Shown: in pieces, positions 1 through 7,883 of the stretch
How positions within the stretch are numbered: position 1 is the first letter of the stretch
How the letters are laid out: each line of letters starts with the position of its first letter
Assembly: GCF_020524345.1 (NCBI RefSeq)
Contig: NZ_JAIVLH010000015.1
Span: forward strand, 62,001 to 126,000
DNA: 64,000 nt
Direction of reading: 5' to 3'
From: Metabacillus niabensis
GTDB lineage: Bacteria > Bacillota > Bacilli > Bacillales > Bacillaceae
Notes under the pieces: model-generated
Told to the model about the DNA's origin: nothing
The model's database searches: none
What the model saw: the letters and a program-made list of their open reading frames with translations, nothing else
Position numbers and translations under genes: made by a program

Positions 1-60
1 AGGCAAATTGCAAGAGTGACAGGTATTTCGAAGAGTGTGATTCAGAGGGCTAGGGAGTGA
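1..60 (+). CDS. C-terminal end of a probable REP-associated (Y1-type) transposase, partial
   Basis: Frame 1 is open from the window edge to a TGA at 58-60 and reads RQIARVTGISKSVIQRARE. This looks like the DnaA-like helix-turn-helix tail found at the C terminus of many Bacillus IS200/REP-associated tyrosine transposases. Only 19 residues are visible, so the catalytic HUH domain lies outside the window and the call rests on the tail plus context. The context is several REP-like palindromes within the next 22 kb. It could be another protein ending in an HTH. Confidence 0.45.
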   Translation, partial: RQIARVTGISKSVIQRARE

Positions 61-429
61 CGTGCATGACCTTAGATTTAAATATCATTTAGCTATAGAA
101 ATGAGTGACGACAGAGCAAATTGCGTTCAACTAAAAAAGAGAAGGATTCTAGGAAGAGATAAGTCTCTACGTCAATAAAAGCGATACAAAAAGCTGAAGT
201 AACCGTTATGCAAAATTTTCTTTTTTTGTGATAGATGAATCTTTGAGAGAATACGTGTTGATTGTTATGTGGAGAGCGAAAAAGCTTTTAGTAGGAAAAA
301 ACAGCAGTAAGCATCTGGGACGAGGAACCTGTCCCCATGTACCTGTTATTGGATATAGACTTCCTGCTTTGATTATATGATAATAGGAGTATTGATATTT
401 TTCTGTTAAGTAGAAAGGTAGGGAATGAC
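61..429. other. Intergenic stretch upstream of ywqE
   Basis: No convincing ORF is present. The stretch holds one REP-like palindrome (316-337). The rest is AT-rich. I see no terminator with a clear T-run and no high-scoring promoter. Confidence 0.5.
316..337. repeat. REP-like palindrome, copy 1
   Basis: TGGGACGAGGAACCTGTCCCC is an imperfect palindrome with GGGAC/GTCCC arms. It belongs to the same family as the copies at 6797, 7678, 7701, 7828, 21389, 22457 and 22481. Confidence 0.75.
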
Positions 430-1194
430 ATGATAGATATCCATTGCCATATTCTCGACGGAATTGATGATGGTGCTCAGGATCTTGATGCTTCGTTGAA
501 TATGATTAAGCATGCGGTGAATGAGGGGATTACGAAGATTATTGCAACACCACATCATAAAAATGGAAAGTACGACAATATTGCTTCATCTATTAAAGAT
601 AAAGTTGTAGAGTTGAATAAGACGATTAAGGAACACAATCTTCCTATTGAAATATTACCTGGCCAAGAGTCACGAATTTATGGAGATCTTTTGGAGGATT
701 ATGATAAGGGTGAGATCTTGACTCTTAATCACTCAAAATATCTTTTTATTGAATTTCCGTCAAATCACGTTCCGAGATATACAAAAAAGTTATTATTTGA
801 TATTCAGCTAGCAGGACTTTCTCCAATTATCGTTCACCCTGAACGGAATTCGGAAATTATCGAGAATCCTTCAATTTTATATAAGCTAGTTGAACAAGGT
901 GCTGCAACACAAGTAACAGCCTCTAGTGTCACTGGACATTTTGGCAAGAAAATAAAGAAGTTTTCTCTTCAGTTAATTGAATCAAATCAAGCGCATTTTA
1001 TCGCTTCAGATGCACATAATCTATCAGGAAGATCTTTCCGATTACGCGAAGCTTATGATGAGATCGGTAAAGAATTTGGACGTGATTTAGTCTATATGTT
1101 TCAGGAAAATGCGGAGCTGGTAGTTGAAGGTAACACAATTTATCGTCAACCACCTCAAGAGGTTCGACGCAAGAAATTTTTAGGAATATTTTAA
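430..1194 (+). CDS. ywqE: PHP-family protein-tyrosine phosphatase (CpsB/YwqE-like)
   Basis: The 254-residue product has the length and motif order of Bacillus YwqE and streptococcal CpsB, manganese-dependent phosphatases that dephosphorylate bacterial tyrosine kinases and their substrates such as UDP-glucose dehydrogenases. Metal-binding motifs of the PHP fold are visible: DIHCHIL at the N terminus, TPHH near residue 40, HPER near 136 and SDAHN near 194. An AGGTAGGG-type ribosome site precedes the ATG and a terminator follows. The partner kinase and modulator (ywqCD/epsAB type) are not next to it, so it stands alone. The locus at 31-40 kb does contain two dehydrogenases of the type this phosphatase controls, but a functional link is inference only. 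Confidence 0.9.
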   Translation: MIDIHCHILDGIDDGAQDLDASLNMIKHAVNEGITKIIATPHHKNGKYDNIASSIKDKVVELNKTIKEHNLPIEILPGQESRIYGDLLEDYDKGEILTLNHSKYLFIEFPSNHVPRYTKKLLFDIQLAGLSPIIVHPERNSEIIENPSILYKLVEQGAATQVTASSVTGHFGKKIKKFSLQLIESNQAHFIASDAHNLSGRSFRLREAYDEIGKEFGRDLVYMFQENAELVVEGNTIYRQPPQEVRRKKFLGIF

Positions 1195-1196
1195 AA

Positions 1197-1227
1197 GGAC
1201 ATGGTGAAGATACCATGTTCTTTTTTT
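1197..1227 (+). terminator. Rho-independent terminator of ywqE
   Basis: GGACATGGT and ACCATGTTC form a 9-bp stem (one G-U pair) around a 6-nt loop, followed by seven T. Confidence 0.85.
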
Positions 1228-1268
1228 GCGCAAAATCACTAGCTAAAAAAATAGAGGATCATTAAATG

Positions 1269-1344
1269 TTAATCATTTCTTTACATAAAATTATCAAAAC
1301 ATTAACCATGCCTATAATGTCGCTTAACATCAATCTATTATACT
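1269..1344 (+). promoter_or_regulatory. PhoP-box array and promoter of the ABC importer operon
   Basis: Hexamers related to the PhoP half-site TT(A/T/C)A(C/T)A recur at exact 11-bp steps: TTAATC 1269, TTTACA 1280, TTATCA 1291, TTAACC 1302, TATAAT 1313 and TTAACA 1324, each separated by 5 nt. The unit at 1313 is also a perfect -10 box, and TATACT at 1339-1344 is a second -10 candidate. In Bacillus subtilis PhoP binds four such repeats just upstream of the -10. The array ends about 50-65 bp before the start codon. Control by phosphate starvation is therefore inferred. Confidence 0.7.
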
Positions 1345-1392
1345 TACTTTAAAAGTTTTGAGACGATGTTGAAAAATTTAGGAGGAAAAAAC

Positions 1393-2412
1393 ATGAATCT
1401 AGTAAAAGGCGGATTTCTATTAACTCTTGCATCTCTTGCACTTGTTGGCTGCGGGAGTGAAGAAAGCAGTTCAAATAATGGCAGTTCTACGGGAATTGAA
1501 GGAGATTTATCTTTTTATACATCACAGCCTGATGAGGATGCTCAAAAACTAGTAGATGCATTCACTGAAAAATACCCTGATGTAAATGTCCAAACATATC
1601 GATCAGGAACAGAAGAGGTCATTAGCAAAATTAAAGCTGAGCAAAAAGCTGGAGATGTTCAAGCAGATGTCTTATTAGTAGCAGACTCTGTCACCTTTGA
1701 GGACTTGAAGGAAGAGGATTTATTGCTCGAATATAAGTCAGAGGAACTCAGTGAAATACCATCTAATCTAGTAGATCCTGAGGGCATGTATGCCGGGACA
1801 AAGGTTATGGCTACAGCTTTAGTAGCAAACACAGCAAATGTAGAGGAAATGCCGGATTCGTGGAATGTCCTGACGGATGATAGTGCTAAAGGTAAAACGA
1901 TCATGCCAAGTCCGTTTTATTCAGGTGCTGCAGCCTATAATTTAGGTGTATTTACACGTAATGAAGCATTTGGCTGGGATTATTTTAAGAGTTTAAAAGA
2001 AAATGAAATGACAGTGACAAAAGGAAATGGAGCAGTTCTTCAAGCTGTTGCAGATGGTGAAAAATCATATGGTATGGTTGTCGATTTTATCGTAGCCCGA
2101 GCAAAAGCAGAAGGATCTCCAGTTGAATTAATTTATCCAAAAGAAGGAGTACCTGTTATCACTGAGCCGATCGGTATTATGAAGGATGCTGAAAATGAAG
2201 AAGCGGCTAAGGCATTTGTTGATTTTGTATTATCAGAAGAAGGTCAAGAATTAGCGGCGGAAATAGGCTACACACCAATTCGCAAAGGTGTTGACGCTCC
2301 GGAAGGTTTACAAACGATTGATGAAATGAACGTGATCGATGCAGATATAAGTGAGCTTTATCAAGCAAAAGAAGATGATAAAAAGGAATTTGAAACGATT
2401 TTTGGACAATAA
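1393..2412 (+). CDS. ABC transporter solute-binding lipoprotein (Fe3+/2-aminoethylphosphonate type)
   Basis: The start at 1393 is preferred over an in-frame ATG at 1366 because GGAGG lies 8 nt before it. The product then opens with a short charged end, a hydrophobic stretch and a LVGC lipobox, so the mature protein should be a membrane-tethered lipoprotein. The remainder is a family-1/FbpA-like binding protein (GDLSFYTSQP near the mature N terminus, KGNGAVLQAVADGE near residue 210). I do not see the Tyr-Tyr pair typical of ferric-binding FbpA. With the PhoP-type promoter this favours an organophosphorus ligand such as 2-aminoethylphosphonate over iron, by inference. It is followed by the permease and ATPase of the same importer. 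Confidence 0.85.
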   Translation: MNLVKGGFLLTLASLALVGCGSEESSSNNGSSTGIEGDLSFYTSQPDEDAQKLVDAFTEKYPDVNVQTYRSGTEEVISKIKAEQKAGDVQADVLLVADSVTFEDLKEEDLLLEYKSEELSEIPSNLVDPEGMYAGTKVMATALVANTANVEEMPDSWNVLTDDSAKGKTIMPSPFYSGAAAYNLGVFTRNEAFGWDYFKSLKENEMTVTKGNGAVLQAVADGEKSYGMVVDFIVARAKAEGSPVELIYPKEGVPVITEPIGIMKDAENEEAAKAFVDFVLSEEGQELAAEIGYTPIRKGVDAPEGLQTIDEMNVIDADISELYQAKEDDKKEFETIFGQ

Positions 2413-2425
2413 TGGTTTGGAAATT

Positions 2426-2475
2426 ATAAGGCTTATCCAATGGTTTAAAGTTGAGATAGCCTTATTTCCTTTTAA
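2426..2475 (+). terminator. Intercistronic stem-loop, probable attenuator
   Basis: ATAAGGCT (2426-2433) pairs with AGCCTTAT (2458-2465), followed by TTCCTTTT. It lies between the binding-protein and permease genes, where many importer operons use partial termination to make more binding protein than permease. Confidence 0.55.
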
Positions 2476-2497
2476 AAGTTAAGGAGAGAAATTCCTC

Positions 2498-4213
2498 ATG
2501 TTGCAAAGCTTTGTTCATCGTGTTCAACACAAAAATAAATGGTGGTTTTTAATTGGTGTACTATTTGTAGTTATCTTTTTTGTTGTGCCTATTTTCAGAC
2601 TAATCTTCTTAAGTTTTTCTTCAGAAGGCGGGTTCACATTCGAAAACTATACATCCGTGCTTCAAGATCGTTCAACATGGAAAACAATTGAAAATACGTT
2701 ATATGTTGTGGCGGGTTCATCTTTTATCGCGATTATCTTAGGGATTATGACAGCTTGGGTTGTTGCGTACACAAATATTAGACAAAAGAAGCTGATTCAA
2801 TTATTCATCTTTTTACCTTTTATTATCCCTTCCTATATTACAACATTGGCATGGACTCAATTTATGAGTAAAAATGGATTCTTCGCTAATCTATTAAGTC
2901 TGCTTCCCGGATCTTTAGAGCCGCTGAACATGTATAGTTTACAGGGAATTATTATCGTGATGGGATTATCCCATTATCCTCTGGTTTATTTATTAACGGT
3001 GGGGGTTCTGAGAAAAATTCCGCGTGATCTTGAATATGCGGCAAGGGTTTCAGGATCAAGCAAGTGGAAGTCTTTCAAAAACATTACTCTTCCCCTTGCA
3101 TTACCTGGGATTGCAAGTGGAGGATTTCTGGCTTTTATTGCGAGTTTAGATAACTTTGGTATTCCTGCGTTTCTTGGGATACCAGGTAATATAAGAGTGT
3201 TAAGTACATATATTTATGAGCAAATCGTAGGGTTAGGACCGAATTCCTTTGAAAGAGCTGCAACCTTATCTGTCATCTTAGGACTCATTGCATTAACAGG
3301 TACGTTTATTCAGTGGCTGCTGTTAAAGAAGTCTAAAAACAATGAAACAGCTGTTGAGGATAAAGAACCAAGATTTCCCTTTTCGAAAAGAAAGCGTCTG
3401 ACGATTGAACTGCTTTTATGGAGTTTTTTGTTGCTAACAACAATGGTGCCGCTTATTTCAATGCTCTCTGCCTCTCTTATTAAAGCGTATGGTTTGCCGT
3501 TTACACCTGAAAATATAAGTTTAAAAAACTATCAATTTGTATTGCTTGAAAATCAAAAAGCTGTCACTTCCTTGAAAAACAGTGCGAATTTAGCGATCAT
3601 TACCACTATTTTTTGTTTGGTAGCAGGGACTGGAATTGCTTATATGAGAACAAAAAAGCCTACTATCTTGTCAAAGGGATTAGAGATGATCATCGGCATT
3701 CCATATGCATTGCCTGGTACAGTTTTAGCGTTAGCGATGATTTTTGCTTGGATGGAACCAATTCCGGGGTGGAATCCAGGGATATACGGTTCGATTATGA
3801 TTCTCTTCATTGCCTATGTCACCCGTTTTTTAATCTTACAGGTCAGAGGAAGCATTACAGCGTTCATGCAGGTTGATCCTTCAATAGAGGAAGCCGCCAG
3901 AGTGAGTGGTTCTAATGGATTTTATAAGTGGAAGCAAATCCTGCTGCCATTGATTATCCCGGGTGTCATCAGTGGGGCTTTACTCGTCTTTTTAACGGCA
4001 CTAACTGAACTAACAGTTTCATCGCTGCTATGGTCCAGTGGAACGGAAACGATAGGACTTGTTATTTTTAATTTTGAACAAGCTGGGTATTCAACCTATT
4101 CAACTGCTTTTTCTTGTATTGTCGTTCTGTTCATTTTGTTAGCCTTTCTTATGTTATCTATTTTGCAAAAGTTATGGGATCGGAGGGTGCTGCATCATGA
4201 CCACTCAAATTAA
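2498..4213 (+). CDS. ABC importer permease, two fused MetI-type domains
   Basis: The 571-residue membrane protein is an internal duplication. Each half has about six hydrophobic segments and an EAA loop that docks the ATPase: EYAARVSGSSKWK near residue 180 and EEAARVSGSNGFYKWK near residue 465. Fused permeases of this kind occur in FbpB-type iron importers and in AepW-type aminoethylphosphonate importers. AAGGAG lies about 12 nt before the ATG. The 3' end overlaps the ATPase gene by 17 bp, which indicates translational coupling. The order binding protein, permease, ATPase on one strand with a single upstream promoter supports one operon. Confidence 0.9.
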   Translation: MLQSFVHRVQHKNKWWFLIGVLFVVIFFVVPIFRLIFLSFSSEGGFTFENYTSVLQDRSTWKTIENTLYVVAGSSFIAIILGIMTAWVVAYTNIRQKKLIQLFIFLPFIIPSYITTLAWTQFMSKNGFFANLLSLLPGSLEPLNMYSLQGIIIVMGLSHYPLVYLLTVGVLRKIPRDLEYAARVSGSSKWKSFKNITLPLALPGIASGGFLAFIASLDNFGIPAFLGIPGNIRVLSTYIYEQIVGLGPNSFERAATLSVILGLIALTGTFIQWLLLKKSKNNETAVEDKEPRFPFSKRKRLTIELLLWSFLLLTTMVPLISMLSASLIKAYGLPFTPENISLKNYQFVLLENQKAVTSLKNSANLAIITTIFCLVAGTGIAYMRTKKPTILSKGLEMIIGIPYALPGTVLALAMIFAWMEPIPGWNPGIYGSIMILFIAYVTRFLILQVRGSITAFMQVDPSIEEAARVSGSNGFYKWKQILLPLIIPGVISGALLVFLTALTELTVSSLLWSSGTETIGLVIFNFEQAGYSTYSTAFSCIVVLFILLAFLMLSILQKLWDRRVLHHDHSN

Positions 4214-5270
4214 AAATGTAGAAAAAAGCTTTGGTTCATTTCGGGCACTACAGCAAATCAACCTTGATATTAATGAAGGAGAGTTTGTTGCAATACTTGG
4301 CCCATCAGGCTGCGGAAAAACAACATTGCTTCGCTTATTAGCCGGTTTTGATTCTCCAACTTTAGGAGAAGTATTAATGAAAAATCAAGTAGTCGCTAAT
4401 GAAACGTCCTTCCTGCCACCGGAAAAACGTAACATTGGCATGGTGTTTCAATCCTTTGCTTTGTGGCCGCATATGAATGTAAGGGACCATATTCGTTTTC
4501 CATTGAAACATCATCAATTTTTAAGTGAGGACCTTAAAAAGGGCATTGATTTTAGAGTCGATGAAGTATTAAAGATGGTAGATATGCATCATCTTGGCGA
4601 ACGAATGCCGAGTGAACTATCTGGAGGTCAAAAACAGAGGGTAGCCTTGGCGCGTGCGATCGCTCCAAAACCGGCTTTATTGTTAATGGATGAGCCGCTT
4701 AGTAGTTTAGATGCTGAATTGCGTATGTCGATGCGAAAAGAGATTCAGCAACTGCACCATCTGACGGGTGCCTCGATTGTATATGTTACTCATGACCAAA
4801 GTGAGGCACTGGCAATGGCTGATAAAATTGTTGTCATGAATAAGGGGAAGATAGAACAAGTAGGCTCACCAAAGGAAATTTACAGCTCGCCAACATCACC
4901 ATTTGTTGCCTCCTTTGTTGGAAAAGCGAACTTAATCCGGGGTAAATGGGAAGGAACCACTTTTTACCCTTTCCATCAGCAGTCAATTAAATGGGAAGGA
5001 ACAGTTGTAACAGAGGAATTGAGAAGGGAAAACCTCTTTCCTGCCCGTCCGGAACAGCTTGAAATCTCGTTTAGAGAAGGTGGTATAAAAGGAGTTATCA
5101 CGAATGTTCAGTATCAAGGAAAAGAGATTCACTATACGATTACAATTGAAGATGAGCAGTGGGTGATCCACCAAGACCTTGATGATGTGTTTTCTATCGG
5201 TGAGGAAGTATATATTCATTTAAAGAAATCCCAAACTAGGGCTAAGAAAAAACAACTTCATTTTGTATAA
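4197..5270 (+). CDS. ABC importer ATP-binding protein (FbpC/PotA type)
   Basis: This 357-residue cytoplasmic ATPase energises the importer. In order it shows Walker A GPSGCGKTT (about residues 35-43), a Q-loop in GMVFQSFALWPHM, the signature LSGGQKQR (about 141-148), Walker B LLLMDEPLSSLD and the switch histidine in VTHDQSEA. After about residue 240 comes a TOBE-like regulatory domain, giving the length usual for Fe3+, spermidine or 2-aminoethylphosphonate ATPases. A GGAGGG ribosome site sits inside the 3' end of the permease gene. The substrate cannot be read from this subunit. Confidence 0.9.
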   Translation: MTTQIKNVEKSFGSFRALQQINLDINEGEFVAILGPSGCGKTTLLRLLAGFDSPTLGEVLMKNQVVANETSFLPPEKRNIGMVFQSFALWPHMNVRDHIRFPLKHHQFLSEDLKKGIDFRVDEVLKMVDMHHLGERMPSELSGGQKQRVALARAIAPKPALLLMDEPLSSLDAELRMSMRKEIQQLHHLTGASIVYVTHDQSEALAMADKIVVMNKGKIEQVGSPKEIYSSPTSPFVASFVGKANLIRGKWEGTTFYPFHQQSIKWEGTVVTEELRRENLFPARPEQLEISFREGGIKGVITNVQYQGKEIHYTITIEDEQWVIHQDLDDVFSIGEEVYIHLKKSQTRAKKKQLHFV

Positions 5271-5271
5271 A

Positions 5272-5306
5272 CGAAAAAAAGGCTGACCCATAATGAGTCA
5301 GCCTTG
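5272..5306 (-). terminator. Terminator between convergent importer and symporter genes
   Basis: AAGGCTGAC (5279-5287) pairs with GTCAGCCTT (5297-5305). On the minus strand the stem is followed by seven or more T, so it mainly ends the symporter transcript. It probably also serves the convergent ATPase gene, with a poor T-run on that side. Confidence 0.8.
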
Positions 5307-5317
5307 TTAGTAATTCT

Positions 5318-6721
5318 TTATTCTTCTGAAGCTTTACCCCACGCCTCAACATTTTTCAACCCTTCAATCGTATCCGCTGTAAAAGTAGGATTCTTCCCGG
5401 CTGCACGTTGCTTCGTATAGTCTGAAAGAGCAGAAAAGGCAATTTTACCGAGTAGTGTAATCGCGATCAGGTTAATGATAGCCATTAGTCCCATGAACAA
5501 GTCAGCTAGACTCCAAACAAAGCTTAAGGATGCTAAAGAACCGAATGCAACCATTGCTACTACGGCAACACGATAGATGTTAAGGAATAATTTATTGTTG
5601 TTAATAAATTCAATATTTGATTCACCGTAATAATAGTTTCCTACAATTGAACTGAAGGCAAACATAAGCACGATAATGGATAAGAAAATACCAGCCCATG
5701 TTCCCATTGATGTTTCAAGTGCTTGTTGCGTTAACACAATACCGTCTGATTCTGGTGAAGTATATAGTCCGCTAAGCAAGATGATAAACGCAGTTGAACT
5801 ACAAATAATCAGTGTATCAACGAAGACACCAAGAGATTGGATAAGGCCTTGTTTAACAGGGTGGCTAACATCAGCTGTAGCAGCAGCGTTTGGCGCACTA
5901 CCCATTCCGGCTTCATTTGAAAACAATCCTCGTTTAATTCCATTCATCATCGCAGCACCTAATGCACCACCAGCAGCTTCCTGCAATCCAAAGGCACTTT
6001 CGAAGATTAAAACAAATACACTAGGAATTTCTGTAATATTGATAATCATAATGAAAAGTGCAATTAAAATATAGGCTCCTGCCATAACCGGCACGATAAC
6101 CTCTGATACTCTTGCGATTCTTTTGATTCCACCGAAAATGATGATAGCGGTAATGATCGATAATATAATTGCAATTAAACCTTTGTTAATTCCAAATGAT
6201 GAGTGAAAAGCACTCGTGATCGTATTGGCTTGAACAGAGTTAAAGGCTAGTCCGAAGGTAAGTGTAATTAACACCGCAAACGTCACACCCATCCAGCGGG
6301 CATTTAACGCTTTTTCCATGTAGTAAGCAGGTCCGCCTCGGAATGTGTCACCATCTTTTACTTTGTAAATCTGTGCTAATGTACTTTCTACAAATGCAGA
6401 GGCAGATCCGATAAGTGCGATAAGCCACATCCAAAATACAGCTCCGGGTCCACCCGTAGTAATCGCAATCGCCACACCGGCTAAGTTCCCTGTACCAACA
6501 CGCGAAGCCGTACTAATACAAAACGCCTGGAAGGATGACACACCTTTTTTATCAGCCCTTGCACCTTCCCCTAATAAACGGACCATTTCACCAAATAAGC
6601 GAAACTGAACAAACTTTGTCCTAAACGTAAAATACAGCCCTAACCCTATTAACATAATAATTAATACATAAGACCACAATAATGTATTCGTCCCATTAAT
6701 CATACTCTCAATCAGGTTCAT
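5318..6721 (-). CDS. Alanine/glycine:cation (Na+) symporter, AGCS family
   Basis: The start at 6721 (MNLIESMINGTN) is chosen over an upstream in-frame ATG because GAGGGGTG lies just before it. The 467-residue protein has roughly ten or eleven hydrophobic helices. Family signatures are visible, among them SRVGTGNLAGVA near residue 85 and GLFSNEAGMGSAPNAAA near residue 265. AGCS members import alanine or glycine, sometimes glutamine, with sodium at the cytoplasmic membrane. The exact substrate cannot be assigned. It is transcribed alone, with its own terminator. Confidence 0.92.
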   Translation of the reverse strand: MNLIESMINGTNTLLWSYVLIIMLIGLGLYFTFRTKFVQFRLFGEMVRLLGEGARADKKGVSSFQAFCISTASRVGTGNLAGVAIAITTGGPGAVFWMWLIALIGSASAFVESTLAQIYKVKDGDTFRGGPAYYMEKALNARWMGVTFAVLITLTFGLAFNSVQANTITSAFHSSFGINKGLIAIILSIITAIIIFGGIKRIARVSEVIVPVMAGAYILIALFIMIINITEIPSVFVLIFESAFGLQEAAGGALGAAMMNGIKRGLFSNEAGMGSAPNAAATADVSHPVKQGLIQSLGVFVDTLIICSSTAFIILLSGLYTSPESDGIVLTQQALETSMGTWAGIFLSIIVLMFAFSSIVGNYYYGESNIEFINNNKLFLNIYRVAVVAMVAFGSLASLSFVWSLADLFMGLMAIINLIAITLLGKIAFSALSDYTKQRAAGKNPTFTADTIEGLKNVEAWGKASEE

Positions 6722-6796
6722 CCAAACACCCCTCATTATTTTATTCTTCATTAAATACTATTCAAAGTTATGCACTTTTATTATATTAGCATATTG

Positions 6797-6825
6797 TGGG
6801 TCAGGGGGACAGGTTCCTTGACCCA
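6797..6825. repeat. REP-like palindrome, copy 2
   Basis: TGGGTCA and TTGACCCA flank a GGGGGACAGGTTCC core. This copy uses altered outer arms that still pair, so the palindrome has been kept through compensating changes. It lies upstream of the symporter gene. Confidence 0.75.
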
Positions 6826-6840
6826 ATTTTTCGTCAATTC

Positions 6841-6873
6841 AAAAAAGGAGAACCACCCTGTGCGATTCTCCTT
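6841..6873 (-). terminator. Terminator of the YvrJ-family gene
   Basis: AAGGAGAA (6845-6852) pairs with TTCTCCTT (6866-6873). The minus-strand transcript continues into TTTTTT. Confidence 0.85.
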
Positions 6874-6885
6874 AGTACTATTTGA

Positions 6886-7026
6886 TTAATTTTTCCCTAA
6901 CTGCGTTGGCAGCATTTGTATGGAATGATTTAGCGTATCAAGTTTGCTTTCAATCCTATTGAGCAAATAAAGTGTCACCACAATAGGAAAGCCAAGCTCG
7001 CTAATAACCGATAACCATTGCTCCAT
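6886..7026 (-). CDS. YvrJ-family small membrane protein
   Basis: This 46-residue ORF begins MEQWLSVISELGFPIVVTLY and ends in LGKN. A G-rich GGGGTG ribosome site precedes the ATG. One hydrophobic helix (about residues 5-22) is followed by a polar tail with a short amphipathic LLNRIESKLDTLN segment, as in the YvrJ protein family. YvrJ proteins often lie beside DUF1659 and DUF2922 genes, as here. The biochemical role of the family is unknown. It has its own terminator and is separated from the gene before it by a stem-loop. Confidence 0.85.
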   Translation of the reverse strand: MEQWLSVISELGFPIVVTLYLLNRIESKLDTLNHSIQMLPTQLGKN

Positions 7027-7068
7027 TTTTTCACCCCATTTCGTTTAGGATAAACGTATAAACGACAA

Positions 7069-7103
7069 AGAGCTGACAAGAAGAAAGATACCTCGTCAGC
7101 TCT
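7069..7103 (-). terminator. Stem-loop between DUF2922 and yvrJ-like genes
   Basis: AGAGCTGAC (7069-7077) pairs with GTCAGCTCT (7095-7103). On the minus strand it is followed by TTTGTCGTTT, a moderate T-run. It may end most DUF1659-DUF2922 transcripts while letting some read on. Confidence 0.65.
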
Positions 7104-7111
7104 CAATTGGT

Positions 7112-7330
7112 TTAAGCAAGTCCAACATCTGTTACATTACGCTCAACAATACGCGCACCTTTCTTAGCTACAAATTCCCCACCGGTTGTGAAGAAGATGT
7201 TGCTCGCTAAGATGTCATCCATTGCTGCATTGATTGCAGCCGGATCAACAGGTTCGATAGGCGAGTCAACGTTAAGCTTGACTGTTTTTCCGTCAGTGTT
7301 TAAAAATTGAAGCTCTAATGTTTTGGCCAT
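7112..7330 (-). CDS. DUF2922 domain protein
   Basis: The 72-residue product (MAKTLELQFLNTDGKTVKLN onward) matches the DUF2922 pattern: an N-terminal strand pair with the TxDGKTVKL core, a central PVDPAAINAAMDDILASNIF helix and a C-terminal strand. It is predicted cytoplasmic, with no signal peptide or membrane helix. An AAGGAGGTGACC ribosome site precedes the start. It lies 41 bp after the DUF1659 gene and is almost certainly cotranscribed with it. Function is unknown. Confidence 0.88.
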   Translation of the reverse strand: MAKTLELQFLNTDGKTVKLNVDSPIEPVDPAAINAAMDDILASNIFFTTGGEFVAKKGARIVERNVTDVGLA

Positions 7331-7371
7331 GTGGTCACCTCCTTTCTTTCAAGTCCCAAACGCTCATGCGA

Positions 7372-7590
7372 TTAAGGGTTAATTTGGTTAGAGTCGTTTC
7401 GCTCGATAGATGAAAGTGTTTCAGTTTGTAAGCTAGCTAGGGCTTGAGCAACCTGAAGCAACTCATCAGGTGTTGCAGTTGTTTTCACATTGTTGTAATT
7501 TTTACGCTTTAAAATGACCTTGCCATCTTCGTCCAAGCCCATGTCGAACACAAGACTTAATTGTGAATCAAGGATAACTTGACTTGCCAT
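7372..7590 (-). CDS. DUF1659 domain protein
   Basis: The reading frame is open further upstream, but the start at 7590 (MASQVILDSQLSLVFDMGLD) is preferred. AAGGAGGTGATC precedes it, and the upstream extension runs through REP palindromes. The 72-residue product has the DUF1659 pattern of GKVILKRKNYNNVK followed by a helix ending LLQVAQALASLQ. It is the first gene of the DUF1659-DUF2922-YvrJ group common in Bacillaceae. Function is unknown. Confidence 0.88.
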   Translation of the reverse strand: MASQVILDSQLSLVFDMGLDEDGKVILKRKNYNNVKTTATPDELLQVAQALASLQTETLSSIERNDSNQINP

Positions 7591-7677
7591 GCTGATCACC
7601 TCCTTTCGCCCTCTATATATAAAAAAAGGGGAGGAGAGTAGCGTGAAAATGAAAAAAATTAATATTTTTTGGGGACA

Positions 7678-7723
7678 GGGGGACAGGTTCCTTGTCCCAT
7701 CTGGGACGAGGAACCTGTCCCCC
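7678..7723. repeat. Inverted pair of REP-like palindromes, copies 3 and 4
   Basis: A 22-bp unit (7678-7699) is followed after TC by its near-exact inverted copy (7702-7723), differing at one base. Each unit is itself palindromic, so the pair could fold as one long hairpin or two small ones. This is the BIME-like arrangement seen for REP sequences. It lies between the DUF1659 and SH3 genes. Confidence 0.85.
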
Positions 7724-7748
7724 TGGTCCACTCCCTGATCCAAGACAA

Positions 7749-7795
7749 AGAAAAACCCTAACAATATACCTAAAAAGGTTCATTGTTAGGGTTGA
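7749..7795 (-). terminator. Terminator of the SPFH/SH3 operon
   Basis: AACCCTAACAAT (7754-7765) pairs perfectly with ATTGTTAGGGTT (7782-7793), and the minus strand then reads TTTTTC. Confidence 0.85.
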
Positions 7796-7827
7796 ATTTC
7801 GGTGGTATTGCACTCGGCCCAGGGTGT

Positions 7828-7850
7828 TGGGACAAGGAACCTGTCCCCCC
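7828..7850. repeat. REP-like palindrome, copy 5
   Basis: TGGGACAAGGAACCTGTCCC with a C-run after it, followed by GACCCAC. It lies just downstream of the SH3 gene stop. Confidence 0.75.
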
Positions 7851-7883
7851 GACCCACCCCCGACCCTCCACCACGGAGCCACA

